Positions 54,360 through 62,740 of a stretch of 64,000 bases of DNA are shown in pieces. This DNA comes from Owenweeksia sp. Its GTDB lineage: Bacteria; Bacteroidota; Bacteroidia; Flavobacteriales; Schleiferiaceae. Location: the NCBI GenBank assembly GCA_028285465.1, contig JANQPD010000030.1:141673-205672 (forward strand). Direction: 5' to 3'. The position numbers and the translations under genes are program-made. The notes under the pieces are model-generated. The model did not search any database. It was given only the letters and a program-made list of their open reading frames with translations, and had not been told where the DNA came from. Position 1 is the stretch's first letter, and each line of letters starts with the position of its first letter.

Positions 54360-55703
54360 ATGAACAATCCCGTAAAAGGTTTTTCAAAACTCAGCAAAGA
54401 AGGAAAAATGGAATGGCTGATAGCACACTATTTCAGTGGCGACAGCCGTGCCCTGGATACTTTGAAAAGTTACTGGCACCATGATGAAAAACGACAAAAG
54501 CTACACGATGAATTCATAGAAAACACGCTGAGCAACTTTTACCTGCCTTATGGAGTAGCCCCCAACTTTAAAATAGACGGCAAACTGTACACCCTGCCCA
54601 TGGCCATTGAAGAAAGCTCGGTTGTAGCAGCAGCGGCTAAAAGCGCAAGTTTCTGGCTAGCCCGCGGAGGGTTCAAAACCACTGTGGTGTCTACCACTAA
54701 AATAGGGCATGTACATTTTATATATGAAGGGGAACACCGCCAGCTGGAAAGGCTTTTTGAAGAAAACCGCAGCCGCTTTTATAAAGAAACGGAAGACATT
54801 ACCGCCAATATGCGGGCGCGTGGAGGCGGGATCACTTCGCTGGAATTAAAAGCAAAAACAGACGAGATCGAGCATTACTTCCAGCTGGAAGCAGAGTTTG
54901 AGACCTGTGACTCTATGGGCGCCAACTTCATAAACTCCTGCCTGGAGCAATTTGCCACTACCTTAAAAGCGGTAATGGCAGAGGCCAACGCGGGAGAAGC
55001 CGATGAGCAGCTTGAGATCGTAATGTGCATCCTCTCTAACTACACCCCCGAATGTTTGGTACGCAGCGAGGTAAGCTGCCCCGTAGAGCAAATGGCAGAC
55101 GGAGAAGTAAGCGCAGAAGAATTTGTACGCAAGTTCCAGCGGGCCGTGCGCATTGCAGAAGTAGAGCCTTACCGGGCCACTACCCACAACAAGGGCATTA
55201 TGAACGGTATCGATGCCGTGGTATTAGCCACCGGCAACGACTTCAGGGCTATTGAAGCAGCCTGCCACACCTATGCCTCACGCAAGGGCAGGTATAGCAG
55301 CTTAACGCATTGTGAAGTAAAAGACGGGACTTTTCGTTTTTGGATCGAAGTACCCCTGGCCCTGGGCACAGTAGGTGGGTTAACCACCCTGCACCCTTTG
55401 GTGAAGTTTTCCCTGCACATGCTGGATCAGCCGAATGCTGCGGAGTTAATGGGCATCATAGCCAGCAGTGGTTTAGCACAAAACTTTGCCGCGTTGCGCG
55501 CCCTGGTTACTACGGGCATTCAAAAAGGGCATATGAAAATGCACCTGCTCAACATCCTGAACCAGCTGGAAGCGACTGATGAAGAAAAGGGAACCATTAT
55601 CCACTACTTTAAAGATAAAGTAGTTTCTCACTCTGCTGCCGTAAACAAGTTCTGTGCCTTACGTGGCATAAAAAGCCCGGCAGAGGTAAAGAAACAGCCT
55701 TAA
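54360..55703 (+). CDS. mvaA: HMG-CoA reductase, class II (degradative-type sequence)
   Basis: The product has 447 residues. The first reducing-site region is 'LPMAIEESSVVAAAAKSASF' with the conserved Glu; the Lys and Asn region is 'YRATTHNKGIMNGIDAVVLATGNDFRAIEA'. 'DSMGANFINSCLEQFA' is the class II dimer motif. Sequence class II enzymes of this type occur in Bacteroidota, where they serve synthesis of mevalonate rather than breakdown. A GHMP kinase of the GYDIA type starts 4 bases after the stop, consistent with a mevalonate-pathway operon. Confidence 0.92.
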   Translation: MNNPVKGFSKLSKEGKMEWLIAHYFSGDSRALDTLKSYWHHDEKRQKLHDEFIENTLSNFYLPYGVAPNFKIDGKLYTLPMAIEESSVVAAAAKSASFWLARGGFKTTVVSTTKIGHVHFIYEGEHRQLERLFEENRSRFYKETEDITANMRARGGGITSLELKAKTDEIEHYFQLEAEFETCDSMGANFINSCLEQFATTLKAVMAEANAGEADEQLEIVMCILSNYTPECLVRSEVSCPVEQMADGEVSAEEFVRKFQRAVRIAEVEPYRATTHNKGIMNGIDAVVLATGNDFRAIEAACHTYASRKGRYSSLTHCEVKDGTFRFWIEVPLALGTVGGLTTLHPLVKFSLHMLDQPNAAELMGIIASSGLAQNFAALRALVTTGIQKGHMKMHLLNILNQLEATDEEKGTIIHYFKDKVVSHSAAVNKFCALRGIKSPAEVKKQP

Positions 55704-55707
55704 ACTC

Positions 55708-56613
55708 ATGCAAGAATATTATGCGCACGGCAAGTTGCTGCTCAGTGCAGAATACACCGTGCTGCAAGGTGCACAGGCCCTGGCCTTCCCTACCCGCCAG
55801 GGGCAACGCCTTATTGCGGTACCGCATGAAAAGGAAGGCATACATTGGCAAAGCTTTGACTTACACGGCAACTGTTGGTTCTCGGTTGTTTTTGATGACG
55901 CCTATGCGGTAATGCGCACCGAGGATCCTGCAAAAGCTGATTTTCTGCAACGCCTCTTTAAAAACGCCCGCAAGCTTGGAGGAAAAGAAATTAAACAAGT
56001 ACAACTTTCCTCTTACCTTGAGTTTGACGCAAGCTGGGGCCTGGGCAGCAGCAGCAGCCTTATAGCGTTGGTTGCGCAACTCTTTGAAGTGGATGCCCTT
56101 ACGCTCTTTTTTAAAAGCACCCGGGGAAGCGGGTATGATGTAGCCTGTGCACAAGCTTCTTCTCCCATTTTGTACCATTTGAAAGAACCGCAGAAGGCTT
56201 TTTGGGAAAAAACCAGTCTCCCTGCTCCTTTTTATGAAGCGCTTTTTGTGCACTTAAACCAGAAGCAACGCAGCCTCCCCGAGGTAAACCGCTTTCTGCA
56301 ACAGGCCAAAGATGCTGAATTGATCAAAACAATCAGCGCGCTTACCCGCGCTTTTTTGTCGGTTTCTACCATTGGTGCCTTACAAGAACTGATAGAAGAA
56401 CATGAAGCGCTTACCTCAAGGGCTGTGGGCCTGCCTACCGTAAAATCCTCCTTGTTTACCGATTTCAGGGGCAGCATAAAATCCTTAGGCGCATGGGGGG
56501 GAGATTTTGTTATGGCCCTGGGTGAGGAAGGTACTTCTTATTTTTCCCGACGCGGGTATTCTACTGTACTGCGCTTAAGCGACTTGCTATATATGGAGTC
56601 CCCTAGCCCGTAA
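55708..56613 (+). CDS. GYDIA-family GHMP kinase (mevalonate-pathway type)
   Basis: The product has 301 residues. It shows the GHMP-kinase ATP loop 'ASWGLGSSSSLIALVA' and the family signature 'GSGYDVACAQASSPILYHL' (GYDIA). 'YAHGKLLLSAEYTVLQGAQALAFPT' is the N-terminal substrate part. GYDIA kinases of Bacteroidota stand in for or resemble mevalonate/phosphomevalonate kinase. The exact phosphorylated substrate cannot be told. It is directly behind HMG-CoA reductase (4 bases), so a role in isoprenoid synthesis is likely. Confidence 0.88.
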   Translation: MQEYYAHGKLLLSAEYTVLQGAQALAFPTRQGQRLIAVPHEKEGIHWQSFDLHGNCWFSVVFDDAYAVMRTEDPAKADFLQRLFKNARKLGGKEIKQVQLSSYLEFDASWGLGSSSSLIALVAQLFEVDALTLFFKSTRGSGYDVACAQASSPILYHLKEPQKAFWEKTSLPAPFYEALFVHLNQKQRSLPEVNRFLQQAKDAELIKTISALTRAFLSVSTIGALQELIEEHEALTSRAVGLPTVKSSLFTDFRGSIKSLGAWGGDFVMALGEEGTSYFSRRGYSTVLRLSDLLYMESPSP

Positions 56614-57040
56614 AAGCGGTATCAGCCTCCACAAAACAAAGCCGGTTGCCAAAAGGGTCTGTGCCATAAAAGCTGCGCTCTCCCCAGGGCCGGGTTTCGA
56701 TTGCCGGGTCTAACGCATGAACGGGCAATTGCTTTGCCCGTTCAAAAACTTCTTCCAGGGCGTCAACACTGAAATATACATGTTCGGGATTAGACCTGAA
56801 GGATTGTGTATCTCCGTCTGCCCGGGCATCGTAACATGCCAGCAGGGTTCCCCCGCAATCAAAATAATGCCGGCCTCCGGAAACGCGCGTGCCTTTTAGG
56901 CCCAGTAAGCCGGCGTAGAACTTTGCTGCGGCTTCAATGTTGTGCACCGGCAGTATAACCCGGAATAATTTTGGGGTGTTTTTCAGAGCGATGGATTTAA
57001 GAGCGTTGTTCAAAGGGAATAATTTCTCCCGTTTCTGCAT
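56603..57040 (-). CDS. VOC/glyoxalase-fold protein
   Basis: The product has 145 residues. It has the paired beta-alpha-beta-beta-beta layout of the vicinal-oxygen-chelate fold: 'LFRVILPVHNIEAAAKFYAGLLGLKG' and 'HVYFSVDALEEVFERAKQL', with a closing 'ERSFYGTDPFGNRLCFVE'. The substrate is unknown; many are dioxygenase-like, glyoxalase-like or resistance proteins. The start at 57040 overlaps the SRPBCC stop region by 44 bases. Its 3' end overlaps the end of the GHMP kinase gene on the other strand. Confidence 0.82.
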   Translation of the reverse strand: MQKREKLFPLNNALKSIALKNTPKLFRVILPVHNIEAAAKFYAGLLGLKGTRVSGGRHYFDCGGTLLACYDARADGDTQSFRSNPEHVYFSVDALEEVFERAKQLPVHALDPAIETRPWGERSFYGTDPFGNRLCFVEADTAFTG

Positions 57041-57422
57041 ATTTTTTTAGCCCATTAAGGAGCAACGCCCAGCAAAAAGCCGCCTTGCGGTAGGCATGGT
57101 TGGAGGCCAGCCAGTTTTTGTGCCAAAACTGTACTTGCGTGCCTATGGAAACCGGCAAGAGATCAAAACCAAAAGAAGTGAAGCTCCAGTCTGCATCCGC
57201 CTTGGTCATTTCCATGTAAAAAGCCTTGTTTTCCACACTGTGGCTTACTCGGCCCTGCCAGTCGTACTCCGGACCGAAATAAAAGCGATAGTGTGCACCT
57301 ACCTCGGGCTTTCCGCTGCATTGTTGCGGCCACCAGTGTTCGAGTTCTTCAGGTAGGCTTATTGCTTTAAATACTTGAGCCGGGGTAGCTTCGATCGTAA
57401 AATCGTGATAGATGTTTGGCAT
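56997..57422 (-). CDS. SRPBCC (AHSA1-like) domain protein
   Basis: The product has 141 residues of the START/Bet v 1-like fold: 'HDFTIEATPAQVFKAISLPEELEHWWPQ' at the N-terminus (typical of AHSA1), 'AHYRFYFGPEYDWQGRVSHSV' strands, and the final helix 'AYRKAAFCWALLLNGLKKYAETG'. Such proteins bind hydrophobic ligands. It is coupled to the VOC protein gene by an overlap of 44 bases; the pair may act on one small molecule. Confidence 0.82.
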   Translation of the reverse strand: MPNIYHDFTIEATPAQVFKAISLPEELEHWWPQQCSGKPEVGAHYRFYFGPEYDWQGRVSHSVENKAFYMEMTKADADWSFTSFGFDLLPVSIGTQVQFWHKNWLASNHAYRKAAFCWALLLNGLKKYAETGEIIPFEQRS

Positions 57423-57605
57423 TGGAAATAGGGGGTTTTAACATTTTATGCTGTTCTCATATCAAAAGAAGTGCCTTTTTTCGTTTCTACCGCTACATTT
57501 AACAAGAATATGAGTGGTGATTTAGGGAGCGGTGGCTTTTCAGGTTTGTAGTATCTTTCTTTAAAAGCCCGCATGCTATACGCTCCTGATACCCCGCCCT
57601 TTGTT

Positions 57606-58577
57606 CTAATGTATTTTGACTACGATTTTGCCCCTATGCTTCCCCTCCCCGAAGTATTGTATCAGGCGGGGAATGTCTTCCAGGACATAAGGACCATCCA
57701 TAACACAGCTTAGCTTTTTCCGGGCAAAGAGATCCTCAATGAAATCCAGCCCTCTATTTGGTTTTAAGCCAACTATACGGAGTGTTTTTGATGAAAAGAG
57801 GGGCAGTATTTTGCTCCAAAACAAAAGCCTGAGCAAATGAGCAGGGGTACCGCCTATGGTCACGTATTTCCCTCCCGGCTTCAAGGCGCGCAGATAGGAA
57901 AGAGCCGGTTTATTGGTCTTACAATCCAGGATCAGGTCGTATTGCGCTCCCCTCCGGGTAAAGTCTTCTTCGCGGTAATCTACTACCCGGTCGAAACCAT
58001 TTGTACGCAGCATATCCAGCTTTTCTCCCGCATCCACCCCCGTTACTGGGCAACCGTAAAATTTAGCCAGCTGCAGCCCTATGCTGCCTACTCCTCCCCC
58101 GGCTCCATTGATCAAAATACTTTGCCCCGGTTCAATTTTCCCCACATCCCGCAAAGCCTGCAAAGCAAGCACTGCCGCATGTGGAAGCGCAACCGCTTCT
58201 TCAAAACCTATGGCGTTTGGCTTACGCACTACGGCTTGCTCATGGATGCATAGATACTCGGCAAATGTCCCGAAACCATAATCGGATATGTCGCCATACA
58301 CGGCATCCCCCGGTTTAAACTTTGTTACGCCTGCTCCTACCCCTTCAACGATGCCCGAAACCTCCATACCGGGGACCTTTTGTCTGGGTTTGAATGCGCC
58401 AAACATCAAGCGATAGAGATAGGGTTTGCCTCTTACCAGGCTCCAATCATAATCATTTATGGTAGTGGCCCGCACTTTTACAAGCAGTTGTTTATTTTTT
58501 GGAACGGGCTTTTTCACGTCCGCCAGAGCGAGCACCTTTTCAGGAGGCCCATATGTGTTGAATACAAAAGCTTTCAT
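57606..58577 (-). CDS. MDR-superfamily NAD(P)-dependent oxidoreductase
   Basis: The product has 323 residues. GroES-like N-terminal domain: 'LLVKVRATTINDYDWSLVRG' and 'PGMEVSGIVEGVGAGVTKFKPGDAVYGD'. Rossmann motif: 'SILINGAGGGVGSIGLQLAKF'. The zinc ligand Cys/His set of classic alcohol dehydrogenase is missing, so it resembles the quinone oxidoreductase/enone reductase group, which reduces C=C bonds of enones. It is a single-gene unit divided from the next gene by a 430-base gap. Confidence 0.88.
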   Translation of the reverse strand: MKAFVFNTYGPPEKVLALADVKKPVPKNKQLLVKVRATTINDYDWSLVRGKPYLYRLMFGAFKPRQKVPGMEVSGIVEGVGAGVTKFKPGDAVYGDISDYGFGTFAEYLCIHEQAVVRKPNAIGFEEAVALPHAAVLALQALRDVGKIEPGQSILINGAGGGVGSIGLQLAKFYGCPVTGVDAGEKLDMLRTNGFDRVVDYREEDFTRRGAQYDLILDCKTNKPALSYLRALKPGGKYVTIGGTPAHLLRLLFWSKILPLFSSKTLRIVGLKPNRGLDFIEDLFARKKLSCVMDGPYVLEDIPRLIQYFGEGKHRGKIVVKIH

Positions 58578-59007
58578 GCTTCAGTGCTAAAATGTATAGA
58601 TACCCGCCAGAAACGGCCCCAGCTTCCCGAAACCAAAGGCTATGGAGTACAAAGCTACTCACGGGAAGCCGCTGCTATATAAAGCACACATCCGTGTGTG
58701 TTCCTGTCTGGTGGCCATTGGCCCAAATTTAATCACTTAGAGCTATAGGCCTTTAAAGAATCTGATTTTCTCTTTCATGGTGTAAAGCGGGCGCCAACCT
58801 CTATTCCCTTTGGGCGTATTATAGTTTATGCATCCTGCTCACCTTGGGCTTTATACCCATCATCTACTCTTTGCCAAGCGCATGCTTTATTACCCGGTAT
58901 TATCGGGTATCTCATTATTATTTAATCATTAGGCTTAACAATTTTTTAAACTTCCCTTTTCGCAGAATGCGGCACAGCGGGTTTTATTAGCCGCTTTTAT
59001 TTTCACT
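58578..59007. other. Intergenic region ahead of the secreted nuclease-like gene
   Basis: 430 bases between divergent genes. I see no RNA gene, hairpin with T-run or convincing small gene. The last 90 bases are AT-rich and should hold the promoter of the 59008 gene. A plus-strand open stretch from about 58765 to 58990 looks hydrophobic but has no start and no known pattern. Confidence 0.4.
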
Positions 59008-62000
59008 ATGCGTCATATTTCCGTCCTGGTCTTTCTAGCCCTTATGCTCAGCGGGCTAACCGCTTTCGCCCAGACCAATAGTTTTCGCCTGGCCAGCTAC
59101 AACAGCTTGCGGTATTCTACCTCCAACATCGATCAGCGCCATCCCGATTTCCGGTTGATCATCAACGAGATTGACCCGGACATCCTCGTACTACAAGAAC
59201 TATCCGGGCGGTCTGCTTCGGCCATGTTCCTGGACAGTGTTATGAACTTCAGCAATATGCAATACGATACGGCTTCTTTTGTGGATGGGAACGACCTGGA
59301 TATTTCCCTCTTTTATAAAACTGCCAAATTCCAGTTCATCCGCACGCAAACGTACGGCACCGCCCTGCGCGATATTTACCATTACCAGTTAAGACCGGTA
59401 AACAGCGCAGATACGCTCCATGTTTTTGGGGTGCATTTAAAAGCCAGTCCCTCTTCGGCAGATGAAGCCTTACGGGCGGCCGAGGTGGATACCCTGCGCA
59501 AGTATACCGATCAGCTGCCTCATGGCGCGTACAGCATTGTATGCGGAGATTTCAACATCTACGGCAGCACCGAAGCCGCTTACACCCGCTTGCTCGACAA
59601 TACGGCCGGCAATGACGGACATTTTATTGACCAGATCAACCTTAGCGGTACCTGGAACAATGCTGCATATGCCCCCTACCATACGCAATCTCCCAGAACT
59701 ACCCAGTTTAACGGGGGTGCCAGCGGGGGTATGGACGATCGTTTTGACCTTATCCTCATGAGCCGTGCCATAGACAGCAGCGGAGGCATTAGCTATACGC
59801 CCGGCTCTATGACGGCCTTCGGAAATGACGGACAACACTACAACCTGGCCATAAATAGCGCGCCTACCAACAGCGCAGTGAGTGCCTCTGTGGCCAATGC
59901 CCTGCACCAGGCCAGCGACCACATACCGGTATTTGCCGATTTTCAATACGACAGCACCGGAAGCAACACAACCGCCACTCCTATAGACACCATCCTCCTG
60001 GCAGAGTTTGACCGGGAAAACAACACAACGGGCAACTGTGTAGCCTCCGCACAAAACACCTATCAGCTAAGTGATCTTACTACAGTAGCGTTATGCCGCA
60101 GCGGGGTGACGGCCAATACAGGGGGTGATTTTAATAGCCGGGGATGGCCACAAACCAACGCCATCGACCTGAATGCCTACTATAGTGTTACCGTGACGCC
60201 CAACACCGGCCGGAAAGTGTTCCTAAGCCAAATAAAAATACGGCTCGACAGAAGCAACCAGGGACCGGACGAGGTGCGCATTCGGAGCAGTATAGACGGG
60301 TACGGTGCAGACATCGCCAATATAAACGGGCTTTCAGCCAGTGGAGAGACCCGGGCGTTCCATATAGACCTGGAAAGCACTTCTGCCGTAGAATTCCGGA
60401 TATATGCCTTTAACGCCTCCGGTAGCGCGGGCACTTTTGATGTAGAAGGCTTTGCCGGGGAACAGCTTACCGATCCGGGCATAGCCCTTTATGGTTACGT
60501 TTTACCGGAAATTGTATGGGATGGCACCCAGTGGAATACCGGCAGCAGTCCTGCCGGAAACCTCGCCAATGGTAAAATTATAGTGCAAAAGGGAAATAAA
60601 GCGCAGGTTACCGCCACGGTTAGCGAAGTAGGCAGCATAGAAGTGCAAGCCGGCGCTAAGTTGGAAGTGGCGAGCGGGAACAGCATCACCCTTACCGATA
60701 CCCTCTATATTGAAGCAGACGGTACTAACGGCCCGGGGCAGGTATCGGGCGACATCAATGCCCACCTGAAGTATACAGGTATTGTTAGGGGGAGTACCGC
60801 TCGTTGGCATAGTCTTGCTTTTCCCGTTACGGGCACTTTAACCGATGTGAGCCTGGGCAATGCCGCTCTAAACACTTCTGCCAATAGTGCGGCCAGCCAG
60901 GTGAATGTATGGTACTACGATGCCCAAACCACCGATCCCAATACCGACCAGGGCACCTGGACAAGGGCAGAAAACCTGAATAAAGGTACCGGCATTGGCT
61001 ATGGGGTATACCTGGGGCCTCCCCACTTTGGGAATTATCCCTTGTTCTTTGAGGCCAGGGGAACCTACAGCCGTTCCGGGGCGGTAAGTGTTTACCTGGA
61101 CAATGGTGTAGCCGCCGCAGACCAGGGTTGGAACCTGGTACCCAACCCCTTTACCGCGCCCCTCGATTGGACTGCCTTAAAAAACGACAACGCCACGCTA
61201 AACGCTACCTTTTATGTAGACAGTGCCCATACCTGGAAGTTTCACAACGGCAGTACGGGCAATGCCAGTCGCTATATACATCCGGGGCAATCCTTCTTCG
61301 TTAAGGTAAGCAGTGCCGGAACACTTAACTACAACCAAACCCAGGTAACCCTCGATCAAAATACCCGCCTGTACAAAAACGGGCTGGCCCAGATAACCAT
61401 CGCGGCCAACAACGGCCTCCGCAAAGATGCACACTATATCGCACTGGAAAACGGCTTAAGCCAGGCGGTTGACCCTGGTTTTGACGGCTTGAAAAAGAAA
61501 AACACAGGCAAAGGCGCCTTGAATGTGTACAGCACAGACCCCACCGGTAACAGCTATGCGATAAACGGTTTACCCCCGCAGGGGGTTGAACGCATTCCCT
61601 TGGTGCTCGAAGCAGACCGGGACACCCTGGTGGAAATGCGTTTCAGCCTGGAGCAGCTTTCGCATTTCACCATCCGGTGGGTTGACCCGGCTAAAGGGGA
61701 TACGCTCGTATTGACGGATGGGCTGCATATATCCGTACCTGTATTGTCTGGAAACAACCCTTTTTTGTTGCTGCTGGACCAAAACGGACAGATCGGGATG
61801 GCAGAAACAAGTCTTTCCAAGGTGAAGATCAGGAACGAGCTCCACCGGGTAGTGATAGAAAATGGCTCCGGCCTTCCGCTTACGGCAGCAATATTTGACT
61901 TAAGCGGCCGTAAGCTTAAGGAGTATGCCTTTACAGAAGCGTTGGTATTGCGAGGCCTGCAGGGCATGTACCTGTTGCACATCCTTAACGCATCCCATGA

Positions 62001-62034
62001 AGTGTTGAAGAGTAAGGTTGTAGTGATACCCTAG
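59008..62034 (+). CDS. Secreted endonuclease/exonuclease/phosphatase-fold protein with T9SS tail
   Basis: The product has 1008 residues. Signal peptide 1-21 ('MRHISVLVFLALMLSGLTAFA'). The EEP catalytic domain (about 25-315) has all key blocks: 'RLASYNSLRYST', 'LVLQELSGR', 'HVFGVHLKAS', 'SIVCGDFNIYG', 'RFDLILMS' and 'ASDHIPVFADF'. So it is likely an active DNase, lipase-type phosphatase or similar. The middle (about 320-480) is a beta-rich domain with 'YYSVTVTPNTGRKVFLSQIKI'; the next 450 residues look like surface-protein repeats of unknown type. The end ('AIFDLSGRKLKEYAFTEAL' onwards) is a T9SS sorting domain. Confidence 0.85.
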   Translation: MRHISVLVFLALMLSGLTAFAQTNSFRLASYNSLRYSTSNIDQRHPDFRLIINEIDPDILVLQELSGRSASAMFLDSVMNFSNMQYDTASFVDGNDLDISLFYKTAKFQFIRTQTYGTALRDIYHYQLRPVNSADTLHVFGVHLKASPSSADEALRAAEVDTLRKYTDQLPHGAYSIVCGDFNIYGSTEAAYTRLLDNTAGNDGHFIDQINLSGTWNNAAYAPYHTQSPRTTQFNGGASGGMDDRFDLILMSRAIDSSGGISYTPGSMTAFGNDGQHYNLAINSAPTNSAVSASVANALHQASDHIPVFADFQYDSTGSNTTATPIDTILLAEFDRENNTTGNCVASAQNTYQLSDLTTVALCRSGVTANTGGDFNSRGWPQTNAIDLNAYYSVTVTPNTGRKVFLSQIKIRLDRSNQGPDEVRIRSSIDGYGADIANINGLSASGETRAFHIDLESTSAVEFRIYAFNASGSAGTFDVEGFAGEQLTDPGIALYGYVLPEIVWDGTQWNTGSSPAGNLANGKIIVQKGNKAQVTATVSEVGSIEVQAGAKLEVASGNSITLTDTLYIEADGTNGPGQVSGDINAHLKYTGIVRGSTARWHSLAFPVTGTLTDVSLGNAALNTSANSAASQVNVWYYDAQTTDPNTDQGTWTRAENLNKGTGIGYGVYLGPPHFGNYPLFFEARGTYSRSGAVSVYLDNGVAAADQGWNLVPNPFTAPLDWTALKNDNATLNATFYVDSAHTWKFHNGSTGNASRYIHPGQSFFVKVSSAGTLNYNQTQVTLDQNTRLYKNGLAQITIAANNGLRKDAHYIALENGLSQAVDPGFDGLKKKNTGKGALNVYSTDPTGNSYAINGLPPQGVERIPLVLEADRDTLVEMRFSLEQLSHFTIRWVDPAKGDTLVLTDGLHISVPVLSGNNPFLLLLDQNGQIGMAETSLSKVKIRNELHRVVIENGSGLPLTAAIFDLSGRKLKEYAFTEALVLRGLQGMYLLHILNASHEVLKSKVVVIP

Positions 62035-62161
62035 AAGCGCATGCAAAAGGGAAACCCGATCCGCAAGACTTTGCCGAACCGCTATTGCCATTTAGCCGGT
62101 TGTACCTTAGCTTTATATTTCGTTTTTAAAACACAGTATCATAACTTTAAAATATATCCAG

Positions 62162-62578
62162 ATGAAGCAAACAGGTGTATGGATAGATGGCTCCAAAGCC
62201 GTGATCATTACCATAGAAAATAACAAAGTGAACATTAATACCCTTGCAGCTAACATAGAGCATAGAGGCAATCTTAATGATGATGAAGGCGACCGGGGCT
62301 CTTTTATGGGGCAACAACACATCAGCCGGGAAAACACATTTAAAAGGCGTGAGCGACAGGACGTGAAACGTTATATAAATGAGGTAGCCGGCCAGTTAAA
62401 CCATGCCGATGAGCTATACATTTTCGGGTCCGGGGAAATGCGCATGGAACTCAAAAAACACATTGAACAAGATAGTCAGATTAAAACTGAAATGATAAAG
62501 GCCGTTGAGCCTGCCCAGGACATGACCGAAAACCAAATGGTGGACCGGGTGAAGCGGTTTTACGATATCCCTACCTAG
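62162..62578 (+). CDS. baeRF-like (eRF1 domain 3-type) protein
   Basis: The product has 138 residues, starting 'MKQTGVWIDGSKAVIITIEN', then a variable acidic loop ('NLNDDEGDRGSF'), a basic helix 'FKRRERQDVKRYINEVAGQL' and a closing 'HADELYIFGSGEMRMELKKHI' with 'MTENQMVDRVKRFYDI'. This matches the bacterial archaeo-eukaryotic release-factor-like group often labelled 'translational machinery protein'. These may act on stalled ribosomes, but this is inferred from fold. An AT-rich promoter region with TAACTTTA is just upstream. Confidence 0.6.
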   Translation: MKQTGVWIDGSKAVIITIENNKVNINTLAANIEHRGNLNDDEGDRGSFMGQQHISRENTFKRRERQDVKRYINEVAGQLNHADELYIFGSGEMRMELKKHIEQDSQIKTEMIKAVEPAQDMTENQMVDRVKRFYDIPT

Positions 62579-62740
62579 GGACAGGGATAGCAAACGCCTA
62601 CAGGACCTGTACCCGCCAGGATATTGCCTTGCCCTAAAGGGATTCCCGGCGGGTATAGGTCCGGCTAAAAGGCCAGAAAGCCAGGAACTCCACAAATGCG
62701 CTGCACAGAAAACAGGCTAGTATGAAAGCTCTCGTTGACA

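Noticed and set aside
58765-58990. Open hydrophobic stretch on the plus strand (LLTLGFIPIIYSLPSACF)
   Set aside because: No start codon, no known pattern and it overlaps the expected promoter of the secreted nuclease-like gene.
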